This document shows positions 18,103 through 26,307 of a stretch of DNA of 64,000 nt, piece after piece; position 1 is the first letter of the stretch, and each line of letters begins with the position of its first letter. The translations under genes were made by a program, and so were the position numbers. The DNA is from DATARH01 sp050246595 (GTDB taxonomy: Bacteria > Pseudomonadota > Alphaproteobacteria > ATCC43930 > CGMCC-115725), in assembly GCA_050246595.1 (NCBI GenBank), contig JBFWVT010000009.1, forward strand, positions 36,944-100,943. Direction: 5' to 3'. The notes beneath the pieces were generated by a model that was given only the letters and a program-made list of their open reading frames with translations, was not told where the DNA came from and did no database searches.

Positions 18103-19818
18103 GTGCTCGTAACTACCGTATCTCACGAAAATCGCGCGGCATCGCGCCGATTTCGATCGGCTTGGACCCGCAGCATCGTTCTGGCGGTGGCCGCGTTGCT
18201 GCTGTCCGTCCCGATCGCGGCCGCACAGCAACGCCAGTCGCTGACCATCGGCATCACGCAGTTTCCGGCGACGTTGAACCCGAACATCGATGTGATGGCG
18301 GCAAAGAGCTATGTGCTCGGGATGGCGGTGCGGCCGTTCACGGTGTATGACGCCGATTGGAAACTCGTCTGTCTGCTGTGCACCGAGCTGCCCTCGATCG
18401 AGAACGGTCGGGCCGTACCGGTCGATCTGCCCAACGGAGGCAGGGGCGTCGATCTCACCTATACGATCCGGTCCGACGCGACATGGGGCGACGGCGTCCC
18501 GGTCACGACCGCCGACGTGCTGTTCACCTACGAGGTCGGGCGCAACCGGCAGAGCGCCGTCAGCAATGCCGAGCTGTATCGCCGCATCACCCGCATCGAC
18601 GTAAAGGACGACAAGACCTTTACGCTGCATCTCGACAAGCTGACCTTCGATTATGCCGCGATCAACGATTTTGTCCTGCTGCCGGCCCATATCGAGCGGT
18701 CCGCCTTTGCCGACCCGGCGCAGTACCGGGTACAGACCCGTTACGCCACCGACCCGACCAATCCCGGCCTCTATAACGGCCCCTACCGGATCAGCGAGGT
18801 CGCGACCGGGTCGCATGTCGTGCTCGAACCGAACCCGCATTGGGCCGGCCCGCCCGTCCCGTTCCGGCGAATCGCGGTACGCGCGATCGAGAACACGGCC
18901 GCGCTCGAAGCCAATCTGCTGTCCGGCACGATCGACATGATCGCCGGCGAACTCGGCCTGTCGCTCGACGAGGCGCTCGCGTTCGACAAACGGCACGGCG
19001 GCAGGTTTCAGATCGTCTACAAACCCGGTTTGGTTTTCGAGCATATCGATCTCAATCTCGACCTGCCCGCCCTGTCCGACCGCAAGGTTCGGCAGGCGCT
19101 GCTGCTCGCGCTCGACCGCGAAGCGATCAGCCGCTCGCTGTTCGGCGAACGCCAGCCGGTCGCCGACAGTTTTGTCAACCCGCTCGATCGCGGGTTCAGC
19201 ACCGAGACACCGCGTTACCGGCACGACCCGAAACGCGCCGCCGCGCTGCTCGACGAGGCGGGATGGACGGTGCGGTCCGGCGGGCTGCGCGGCAACGCGG
19301 CGGGACAGATGCTGACCGTCGAGCTGAAGACGACCGCCGGCAACCGCACCCGCGAACTGGTGCAGCAGGTCTTGCAAAGCCAGTGGCGCAAGATCGGCGT
19401 CGATGTGCGACTGAAGAACGAGCCGGCGCGGGTGCTGTTCGGCGAAACGCTGCCGCATCGCCGCTTCGAACTGGCGATGTACGCCTGGATCAGCGCGCCC
19501 GAGAACGTGCCGCGCTCGGCCTTGCACTCGGACGAGATACCGAGCGAAGCCAACGGGTTCGCCGGGCAGAACACGCCCGGTTTCCGAAACGAGGAAGCGG
19601 ACCGGCTGATCGACGCGCTCGAAGTCGAGCTGGACCCGGAGAAGCGCCAGGGGATGTGGGCCGAGCTGCAACGCCTGTACGCGACCGAGCTGCCGTCGCT
19701 GCCGCTCTATTTCCGCTCCGACTCGTTCATCCTGCCGCAATGGCTCAAAGGCATCCGCCCGACCGGCAACCAGTCGCCGTCTACCCTGTGGATCACCGAT
19801 TGGGCGGCGCAGAACTGA
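18103..19818 (+). CDS. ABC transporter substrate-binding protein, peptide type (SBP_bac_5)
   Basis: A 571-residue periplasmic binding protein with a signal peptide (basic RRFRSAWTR, hydrophobic stretch, IAAAQQ cleavage context at about residue 43). The family pattern is QSLTIGITQFPATLNPNIDV, then PSIENG, DATWGDGVPVTTADVLFTYE, and later LLALDREAISRSLFGERQPV and DEAGW. It starts at GTG with AAGG upstream. Family 5 proteins bind oligopeptides, nickel or glycosides; the two permeases downstream are of the Dpp/Opp type. No ATP-binding subunits are present in the window. Confidence 0.92.
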   Translation: MLVTTVSHENRAASRRFRSAWTRSIVLAVAALLLSVPIAAAQQRQSLTIGITQFPATLNPNIDVMAAKSYVLGMAVRPFTVYDADWKLVCLLCTELPSIENGRAVPVDLPNGGRGVDLTYTIRSDATWGDGVPVTTADVLFTYEVGRNRQSAVSNAELYRRITRIDVKDDKTFTLHLDKLTFDYAAINDFVLLPAHIERSAFADPAQYRVQTRYATDPTNPGLYNGPYRISEVATGSHVVLEPNPHWAGPPVPFRRIAVRAIENTAALEANLLSGTIDMIAGELGLSLDEALAFDKRHGGRFQIVYKPGLVFEHIDLNLDLPALSDRKVRQALLLALDREAISRSLFGERQPVADSFVNPLDRGFSTETPRYRHDPKRAAALLDEAGWTVRSGGLRGNAAGQMLTVELKTTAGNRTRELVQQVLQSQWRKIGVDVRLKNEPARVLFGETLPHRRFELAMYAWISAPENVPRSALHSDEIPSEANGFAGQNTPGFRNEEADRLIDALEVELDPEKRQGMWAELQRLYATELPSLPLYFRSDSFILPQWLKGIRPTGNQSPSTLWITDWAAQN

Positions 19819-19845
19819 TATCAGCGGCCCGAGATCCTAACCGAC

Positions 19846-19899
19846 ACCCCCACCCTTCCCTCCCCCGCAAGCGGGGAAGGGTCAGGGAGGGGGCGAGGC
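19846..19899. repeat. Intergenic palindromic C/G-rich repeat
   Basis: In the gap between binding protein and permease, CCCCGC (19863-19868) and GCGGGG (19871-19876) form the inner stem. They are flanked by pyrimidine-rich (CCCACCCTTCCCT) and purine-rich (AAGGGTCAGGGAGGGGG) arms that extend the pairing imperfectly. Similar C/G-rich palindromes recur between alphaproteobacterial genes. It could trim expression of the permeases relative to the binding protein. Confidence 0.6.
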
Positions 19900-19978
19900 C
19901 GGGAGGTGTGTCAGGCTCAAAGCCGATCGGTATAAGGCGGCGCGGCGGATCGATCGCGTACTCTGTCCGGGTCGCGCG

Positions 19979-20932
19979 ATGATCCGTTTTGCCGCCATCC
20001 GCCTGGTCGAGATTGCGGTGCTGCTGGCAGTCATGTCGTTTGTCATCTATGCGCTGATCGGGTTGATGCCGGGCGATCCGATCGACCTGATGCGCTCGGC
20101 CGACCCGCGCATGAGCGCCGAGGACGTGGCCCGGCTCAAGGCGCTCTACGGGGTCGATCGGCCGCTTTTCGCCCGTTATCTCGCCTGGGCGGGTCAGGCG
20201 CTCGGCGGCGAACTCGGCTATTCGCGGCTGTTCGCAGCGCCGGTCTCGGTGGTGCTGCCGCCGCGGCTCGGCAATTCGCTGCTGCTGATGGGGTCGAGCT
20301 TCGTGCTGGCCTTTGCGCTCGCGGTGATCCTCGGCACGATCGCCGCCCGACACCCCGAGTCGCGGCTCGATGCGGCGATCAACCTGCTCTGCTTCGCCGG
20401 GGTGTCGATCCCGACTTTCTGGCTCGCGCTGGTGCTGATCCTCGTCTTCGCGGCCGGTCTCGGTTGGCTGCCGGCGGGCGGGGTGGCGACCGCCGGGGCG
20501 GGCGACCTCGCCGACCGCCTGCGCCATCTGGTGCTGCCGGTCGGCGCGCTGACCCTGGCCAGCGTCGGCGCTTATACCCGCTACGTCCGCTCGGCGATGC
20601 GCGAGGCGCTGGGCCAGGACCATATCCGCACCGCGCGGGCGAAAGGCGCCAGTGAGACGCGCGTCATCTTTCGCCATGCGATGCGCAGCGCGATGATCCC
20701 GGTTACGACGATCCTGGCGCTGTCATTCGGCGGGCTGATATCCGGCGCGCTGGTGACCGAGACGATGTTTGCCTATCCCGGCATGGGCAAGCTGATCTTC
20801 GACGCCGTGATGGGCAACGATTACAACCTGGCCCTGGCGGCCTTGCTGCTCGCCGCGATCGCCGCGATGCTGGCCAATCTCGCGGCCGATCTGGCTTATG
20901 GCTGGCTCGACCCGCGGGTCGCGTACCGCTGA
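19979..20932 (+). CDS. ABC transporter permease, DppB/OppB type
   Basis: A 317-residue inner-membrane protein with six predicted TM helices. The N-terminal signature is IYALIGLMPGDPIDLM. The cytoplasmic EAA loop is in MREALGQDHIRTARAKGASE, followed by VIFRHAMRSAMIPV. It pairs with the next permease and, through the preceding binding protein, forms a peptide-type importer. Confidence 0.94.
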   Translation: MIRFAAIRLVEIAVLLAVMSFVIYALIGLMPGDPIDLMRSADPRMSAEDVARLKALYGVDRPLFARYLAWAGQALGGELGYSRLFAAPVSVVLPPRLGNSLLLMGSSFVLAFALAVILGTIAARHPESRLDAAINLLCFAGVSIPTFWLALVLILVFAAGLGWLPAGGVATAGAGDLADRLRHLVLPVGALTLASVGAYTRYVRSAMREALGQDHIRTARAKGASETRVIFRHAMRSAMIPVTTILALSFGGLISGALVTETMFAYPGMGKLIFDAVMGNDYNLALAALLLAAIAAMLANLAADLAYGWLDPRVAYR

Positions 20933-20941
20933 GACTGGCCG

Positions 20942-21790
20942 GTGAGAGCGCCGTTGCTGCTGCTCGCCGGCATCGCGTTGCTTTGCTTCGCGGGACCGCC
21001 GCTGGGGAACTTGCTCGGCGCGGACCCGAACGAGATCGATCTGCTGGACCGTTTCGCCGAGCCGTCCTGGGCGCACCCGCTCGGCACCGACGAACTCGGG
21101 CGCGACATGCTGCTGCGCCTGATGGAAGGCGGGCGCGTCTCGCTGGCGATCGGGGCGGCGGCGGCGCTGACCGCGGCGGCGCTCGGAACGCTGGTCGGTC
21201 TGGTGGCGGGGTATGCCGGCGGCTGGACCGACCGCATCGCGATGCGCGCCACCGATGCGATCATCGCGCTGCCGCTGCTGCCGCTGCTGATTGTGCTGGC
21301 GGCGCTCGATCTGGACAAACTCGGCGTGCCGCCGGCGATTACCCAGTCGGAAGAGATCGGTTTTGTGCGCATCCTCGCTCTCGCCATTCTGGTCGGCTGG
21401 ACGACTGCGGCGCGGCTGGTGCGCGGCGCGACGCTGGTGACGCGGCATCGCGATTTCGTGCGGGCGGCGCGCAGTCTCGGCGCCGGCACGCGGCACATCC
21501 TGTGGACGCACATTCTGCCGAATGTCCTGGCGCCGCTGGTGGTCGCGACGACGCTCAGCGTCGGCGAGGTGATCCTGCTCGAATCGGTGCTGAGTTTTCT
21601 CGGGCTCGGGATTCAGCCGCCGCTCGCCAGCTGGGGAACGATGCTGAGCAACGCGCAGCAGGTGATCGCGACCGCGCCGCTGTTGGCGATCTATCCCGGG
21701 CTGATGATCTTTCTGACCGTCATCGCCTGCAACCTGCTCGGCGACGCATTGCAGCGGCGTTTCGACCGCACGATCGCACGTCGCGCCTGA
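20942..21790 (+). CDS. ABC transporter permease, DppC/OppC type
   Basis: A 282-residue six-TM protein starting at GTG 9 nt after the previous permease. The HPLGTDELGRDMLLRLM motif is the DppC N-terminal signature, and the EAA loop is RHRDFVRAARSLGAGTRHIL. DppD/DppF-type ATPases would normally follow, but the next gene is on the other strand and unrelated. The ATPases must be supplied from elsewhere in the genome. Confidence 0.94.
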   Translation: MRAPLLLLAGIALLCFAGPPLGNLLGADPNEIDLLDRFAEPSWAHPLGTDELGRDMLLRLMEGGRVSLAIGAAAALTAAALGTLVGLVAGYAGGWTDRIAMRATDAIIALPLLPLLIVLAALDLDKLGVPPAITQSEEIGFVRILALAILVGWTTAARLVRGATLVTRHRDFVRAARSLGAGTRHILWTHILPNVLAPLVVATTLSVGEVILLESVLSFLGLGIQPPLASWGTMLSNAQQVIATAPLLAIYPGLMIFLTVIACNLLGDALQRRFDRTIARRA

Positions 21791-21803
21791 GTGTGGACCC
21801 GGC

Positions 21804-22136
21804 TCACGGATGAGGGCCGGGGAGCAACCGCAGCAATGCGACGATCGCCGCCACCTGCGCGAAGCCGATGCCGAGAACCCATTTGATCAGCTCGGTCTTC
21901 ATCTCGGCCATCTCGCGCCTGATATTGGCGAATTCAAGTTTCATCTCGCTGCGCAGGTCGGCCAATCCCGCCTTGGTCGCCAAGTCCTCCAAGTCCGCCT
22001 TGGTGGCCAGATCGGAAAAATCGATGTACTGCACCTGCCGCAGCGCGTGCGTCAGCGCCTCCGCCTGCGCGTCGGTGAACCCGGCTGCGGTCAGGTCCTT
22101 GACCGTCTGGTGCGTATCGAGCGCGCTGATCGCCAT
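21804..22136 (-). CDS. CCDC90/DUF1640-like coiled-coil membrane protein (second copy)
   Basis: A 110-residue protein with the same plan as the one at 13930-14289. An N-terminal LTAAGFTDAQAEALTHALRQ leads to a helical region with FSDLATKADLEDLATKAGLA repeats and a C-terminal TM segment (WVLGIGFAQVAAIVALLRLL). It is convergent with the ABC permease gene and downstream of the amidohydrolase gene on the same strand. The shared GFT(E/D)AQAEAL motif links the two copies; the function is unknown. Confidence 0.78.
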   Translation of the reverse strand: MAISALDTHQTVKDLTAAGFTDAQAEALTHALRQVQYIDFSDLATKADLEDLATKAGLADLRSEMKLEFANIRREMAEMKTELIKWVLGIGFAQVAAIVALLRLLPGPHP

Positions 22137-22161
22137 TGCAGCGTATGTTGCCCCGAACAGC

Positions 22162-23331
22162 CTATCTTTCCAGCACGGTCTCGGCGAGGCGCGCCCAGTA
22201 GCTGGCGCCGAGCGTCAGGATTTCGTCGTTGAAATCGTAATGCGGGTTGTGCGGCATCGCTCGGTCGGGGCCGGCGCCGTTGCCGATCCAGATATAGGCG
22301 CCCGGCTTCTTTTCGAGAAACCAGGCGAAATCCTCGGCCCCCATGCTCGGCAGCAGGTCGCGCCGCACGTTGTCGCCGCCGACCAGCGCCGCCGCGGTTG
22401 AGGCCGCGATCTCGGTCTCGGCCAGGCTGTTGACCGTCGGCGGATAGCGCCGCTCATAACGCATCGTCATCTGCGCCCCGAGCGCGGCGCAGATGCCTTC
22501 GGCAACGCGGTGGATCGCCGGTTCGAGCGCATCGCGCACCGAAGGCGCGAACGATCGGGTCGTGCCGCGCAGCACGACCGCATCTGGAATCACGTTCCAG
22601 GTATCACCGCCCTGGATCTGCGTCACGCTGACGACGGCGCCTTCGAGCGGGTCGATGTTGCGACTCGCGATCGTCTGAAGCCCGTTGACGATCTGCGCCG
22701 CGGCGACGATCGGATCGATGCCGAAATGCGGCAACGCGGCGTGCGCGCCGCGCCCCTGAACATTTATCTCGAAGATGTCGTAGGCCGCCATCATCGGGCC
22801 GGGCCGGATCGCGAACTGGCCAACCGGCAAGCCCGGCCAGTTGTGCATGCCGTAGAGGGCTTCGACCGGATACCGGTCAAGCACGCCTTCCTCGATCATC
22901 ACCCGCGCGCCGCCCTCGTTTTCCTCGGCCGGCTGAAAGATGAAGTAGACCGTACCGGCAAAGTTGCGCGTCTCGGCAAGGTATTTGGCGGCCCCGAGCA
23001 GCATCGCGGTGTGGCCGTCGTGACCGCAGGCGTGCATCCGGCCCGGATGCCGCGAGGCGTGCGGCAGCCCGGTCTTTTCTTCAATCGGCAAGGCGTCCAT
23101 GTCGGCGCGCAGCGCGATCGCCCTTCCGCCCGGCCGCGATCCGGTTAGCGTGCCGATCACACCGGTTCGGGCGATGCCCGGCTCGACGGCGATGCCGAAC
23201 GATTCGAGCAGCTGCGCGACAATGTCGGCGGTGCGATGCTCCTCAAAAGCGGTTTCCGGGTGAGCATGCAGATCGCGCCGCCAAGCGGTCATGTCGGCCT
23301 GGAAATCGGCGATGCGGTTGATGACCGGCAT
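22162..23331 (-). CDS. M20D family amidohydrolase (hippurate hydrolase-like)
   Basis: A 389-residue metallo-amidohydrolase. Metal ligands are seen in MHACGHDGHTAMLLGAAKY and in the FQPAEENEGGARVMIEEG segment, with further His in YGMHNWPG and the C-terminal MPHNPHYDFNDEIL. The family removes acyl groups from amino acids (hippurate, N-acetyl amino acids) or indole-3-acetyl conjugates. It sits 11 nt from a CoA-transferase gene on the same strand and next to a peptide importer, which fits use of acylated amino acids or peptides; that link is inference. Confidence 0.92.
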   Translation of the reverse strand: MPVINRIADFQADMTAWRRDLHAHPETAFEEHRTADIVAQLLESFGIAVEPGIARTGVIGTLTGSRPGGRAIALRADMDALPIEEKTGLPHASRHPGRMHACGHDGHTAMLLGAAKYLAETRNFAGTVYFIFQPAEENEGGARVMIEEGVLDRYPVEALYGMHNWPGLPVGQFAIRPGPMMAAYDIFEINVQGRGAHAALPHFGIDPIVAAAQIVNGLQTIASRNIDPLEGAVVSVTQIQGGDTWNVIPDAVVLRGTTRSFAPSVRDALEPAIHRVAEGICAALGAQMTMRYERRYPPTVNSLAETEIAASTAAALVGGDNVRRDLLPSMGAEDFAWFLEKKPGAYIWIGNGAGPDRAMPHNPHYDFNDEILTLGASYWARLAETVLER

Positions 23332-23342
23332 CGATCGCTCCT

Positions 23343-24533
23343 TCAGATAATCCGCTGCTCGCGCAAGCCGGCAACGTCGGCATCGCTGTAGCCGAGTTCG
23401 CGCAGGATGTCGTCGCTGTGCTCGCCGGGTTCGGGACTGGCGGAGCGCAGCCGGCTTGGCGTGCGGCTTAAGGTCACGGCCTGGCCAACGAGTTCGAGCC
23501 GTCCCAGAGCCGGATGCTCAACCGGCTGGGCGATGCCGAGATGCCTGACCTGCGGATCGGCGAAGACCTGATCCATTTGGTAGATCGGCCCGGCCGGCAC
23601 GCCGGCCTTGTTGAACCGCTCGATCCATTCGGCGCTGTCGCGCGTCTCGGTGATCGCCTCGATCGCGGCGTTGAGCGCCTTGCGGTTGTCGGAACGCGAC
23701 TTGCCGCTCTGATAATCCGGATGATCCGCCAGCTCGGGCGCATCCAGCGCCCGACACAGGCGGCGGAAAATCTCGTCACCGGCCGAGGCGATGTTGATAT
23801 GCCCGTCGCTTGTGCGGAAGACGCCGGTCGGGATGCTGGTCGGATGGTCGTTGCCGGCCTGCGGCGGCACTTCCTGCGCGATCAGCCAGCGCGCCGCCTG
23901 GAAATCGAGCATCGCGATCTGCGCCGCCAGCAGCGAGCTTTCGACCCATTGACCCTGGCCCGACACTTCGCGCTCCAGTAGTGCGACGAGAATGCCCATC
24001 GCGCAGAAGATACCGGCCGTCAGATCGGCGACCGGGATGCCGACGCGCACCGGCCCCTGTCCCGGCAGACCGGTGATCGACATCAGCCCGCCCATTCCCT
24101 GCGCGATCTGGTCGAAGCCGGGCCGGTCGCGATACGGCCCGCTCTGCCCGAAGCCGGAGATGCTGGCATAGACCAGGCGCGGGTTGATCGCCTTCAGCGC
24201 CTCGTAATCGATGCCGAGACGGGTTTTGACATCGGGCCGGTAATTCTCGACCACGACATCCGCCGCCCGCACCAGCTTGCGGAAGATCTCGATCCCTTCG
24301 GGGGCTTTCAGATCCAGCGTCAGGCTGCGCTTGTTGCGGTGCAGGTTCTGAAAATCGGGGCCGTGGCGCGGACCGCCGAGACCTTCGCCGGGGCTGGGCG
24401 GCGCCTCGATCTTGATCACCTCGGCGCCCCAATCGGCGAGTTGGCGCACCGCCGTCGGACCGGCGCGGACGCGGGTCAAGTCGAGGACCTTGAAGCGGGA
24501 AAGCGGCAGCGGGGGCGAATCGGGCATGGGCAA
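23343..24533 (-). CDS. CaiB/BaiF family (class III) CoA-transferase
   Basis: A 396-residue enzyme. It shows the family start KVLDLTRVRAGPTAVRQLADWGAEVIKIE (outline), the ENYRPDVKTRLG segment, SISGFGQSGPYRDRPGFD, the catalytic-Asp region VGIPVADLTAG and the ending EHSDDILRELGY. The Asp in VADLTAG corresponds to the acyl-Asp intermediate site of formyl-CoA transferase. Class III enzymes move CoA between carboxylic acids; the substrate is not determined. It is likely co-transcribed with the M20D amidohydrolase 11 nt downstream. Confidence 0.92.
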   Translation of the reverse strand: MPMPDSPPLPLSRFKVLDLTRVRAGPTAVRQLADWGAEVIKIEAPPSPGEGLGGPRHGPDFQNLHRNKRSLTLDLKAPEGIEIFRKLVRAADVVVENYRPDVKTRLGIDYEALKAINPRLVYASISGFGQSGPYRDRPGFDQIAQGMGGLMSITGLPGQGPVRVGIPVADLTAGIFCAMGILVALLEREVSGQGQWVESSLLAAQIAMLDFQAARWLIAQEVPPQAGNDHPTSIPTGVFRTSDGHINIASAGDEIFRRLCRALDAPELADHPDYQSGKSRSDNRKALNAAIEAITETRDSAEWIERFNKAGVPAGPIYQMDQVFADPQVRHLGIAQPVEHPALGRLELVGQAVTLSRTPSRLRSASPEPGEHSDDILRELGYSDADVAGLREQRII

Positions 24534-24609
24534 CCTGCTCGGCGTAATGGATGGCCGATTCTAGAGCCGGTTTGTCAAAAGCGAAAGCAGCGGCGGTTCC
24601 AGCCGAATG

Positions 24610-24644
24610 GGCAAACGAAACGCCGCCGCGCGATGCGCGGCGGC
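24610..24644 (-). terminator. Intrinsic terminator of the OmpA-family gene
   Basis: On the minus strand, about 70 nt past the porin stop, there is a perfect 10-bp stem (GCCGCCGCGC / GCGCGGCGGC) with a 3-nt loop, followed by GTTTCGTTT. A weaker hairpin (CCGGGT / ACCCGG) lies closer to the stop, at about 24668-24686. Confidence 0.7.
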
Positions 24645-24713
24645 GATCGTCTGCCTGGCCCGGTGGCGCCGGGTTTGGAAGACCCGGCGGCCTCAGGGCA
24701 TCGGGATCGGCGC

Positions 24714-25790
24714 TTACGGGAATACGATCTCGACGCGGCGGTTCTGCGGTTCGCGCACCCCGTCTGCCGTCGGGACACGGTTGTCGTTCTCGCCGCGGCC
24801 GCTGACGAGCATCTGCGAGCGAGGCACGCCCATCCCTTCGAGAGCGGTCGCGACGGCGTTGGCGCGCCGTTCCGACAGCCGCTGGTTGTACCCGGGCGAA
24901 CCCGAGCGGTCGGTATAGCCGGTGACCTGGATCTGCACCGGCCCGCCGGCGCGATACGCGGCCGCCGCCTGCTGCAGGATCTGCATGCCTTCCGGCGTGA
25001 TGTTGTACCTGTCCCAATCAAAGAACACGAGGAACACCTTGCGCTGGACCGGCGGCGGGGCCGGAGGCGCGGGCGGAGCCACGACCGGCGGCGGCGGCGG
25101 CGCGCCGAACTTGAGTATGAAGGACGCCAGCACGTTATGCGAGCTGTTCTCCGATTTATAGGAGATGCCCGCCGCATTCGGCGCCGTGCGGAATGTCGGG
25201 TCCAATGTCGCGAAGTAGCGGTAGTCGACATCAAACGCCAGGGACGGGTTGATGTTGTACCGGATACCGGCGATCCCCTGATAACCAAAATCCCAGGAGG
25301 TCGACGAGGCTACCGTCCCGAACCCCGGGATCGAGAAACCGTCTCTCTGCAACACGGCGCCAACACCACCGCCGATATGCGGCGTCACCGGGAGTCCGAA
25401 AAGGCCGCCGAAGTCGTAGATAAGGTTTGTCATGAACGCGTAGCTGGTCCGGTCGCCATCGACCGCGACGCCGCCGACCGATTTCATATCGTTGTGTCGG
25501 TAGGCGAATTCCTCTTCGATGCGCAGCGGCCCCCATTCGTAACCGGCGCGCAGACCGACCAGCGGCCCGCCGTCGAAGCGTTGCCTGACGGTCGTCCCCA
25601 GCGCCCTGACGTCTGCGTTATTGAGCCAGGTCCAGCCGCCTTCGCCGCCGACATAGAAGGCGCCGGGCCCGCTGGGCATCGTGAAGAGCTGTGCCTGCGC
25701 ACCCGCCGCCCCGCCCAACGTCACGGCGAGCGCGACACCAGCGCCTACCAGAAAGCGTTTTGTCATCCCCTTACCTCCGGCCGCAAACAC
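24714..25790 (-). CDS. OmpA family outer-membrane protein (beta-barrel plus peptidoglycan-binding domain)
   Basis: A 358-residue protein. A signal peptide (VGAGVALAVTLGGAAGAQAQ) precedes an eight-strand-type barrel from about residue 35 to 225 (alternating aromatic strands such as FYVGGEGGWTWLNN and GPLVGLRAGYEWGPLRIEEE). A Pro-rich linker (PPPPPVVAPPAPPAPPP) leads to an OmpA C-terminal domain with VFFDWDRYNITPEG and the peptidoglycan-binding TDRSGSPGYNQRLSERRANAV. It anchors the outer membrane to the cell wall. It is monocistronic with a terminator hairpin downstream. Confidence 0.94.
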   Translation of the reverse strand: MFAAGGKGMTKRFLVGAGVALAVTLGGAAGAQAQLFTMPSGPGAFYVGGEGGWTWLNNADVRALGTTVRQRFDGGPLVGLRAGYEWGPLRIEEEFAYRHNDMKSVGGVAVDGDRTSYAFMTNLIYDFGGLFGLPVTPHIGGGVGAVLQRDGFSIPGFGTVASSTSWDFGYQGIAGIRYNINPSLAFDVDYRYFATLDPTFRTAPNAAGISYKSENSSHNVLASFILKFGAPPPPPVVAPPAPPAPPPVQRKVFLVFFDWDRYNITPEGMQILQQAAAAYRAGGPVQIQVTGYTDRSGSPGYNQRLSERRANAVATALEGMGVPRSQMLVSGRGENDNRVPTADGVREPQNRRVEIVFP

Positions 25791-26307
25791 GCGTATGACG
25801 ATGGTTGCGCCACCACCGATGCGTTCATGATTACCATCGACTATTGCGATGGCAACCGGTTTTTAGCTCGCCAACCCCGACAATCGGGGCGGCCGAGCAA
25901 AACGCAGCCGGACGCGACATTTGCGCAACAGCGCGGTCTCGGAGCAGCGAAAGAGCGCCTTTTTACAGAGATATTTGCGCAACACAGGATAAAATTCGGA
26001 AACCACCGTACCGATCGAGCGTTGACGGCTTTTATGCCGTTTATGCGCTGTTCGTGAGCGGCCGTCATCGCCCCCGTGAAAGCGCCACGGCGGGGGTCGG
26101 TTGCCGCGGGGGCCGCTCCAGGTCTCGGGTCGAGCCATGCGAGACGGCGCGCCCTCACCTCGCCCGATCCTCTCGGTAACGTACTGCAAAGTCCCTGGCA
26201 ACAAAGCAGCCGCGGCAATGGCCGGTGTCGGCATGCGGCCGACATGATCCCGTACCGGGGTATTCCGGGTTGTCCCGGCGCTCACGCCCGCCCGGATCAT
26301 AGGAGAG
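25791..26307. other. Divergent intergenic region with duplicated TTGCGCAA sites
   Basis: A gap of about 517 bp between the OmpA gene (minus) and the flavocytochrome gene (plus). No credible gene is seen. It holds two identical 12-mers, ATTTGCGCAACA, at 25919-25930 and 25973-25984, each centred on the palindrome TTGCGCAA and starting 54 bp apart. The left half is A+T richer and probably carries the promoters. Confidence 0.55.
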
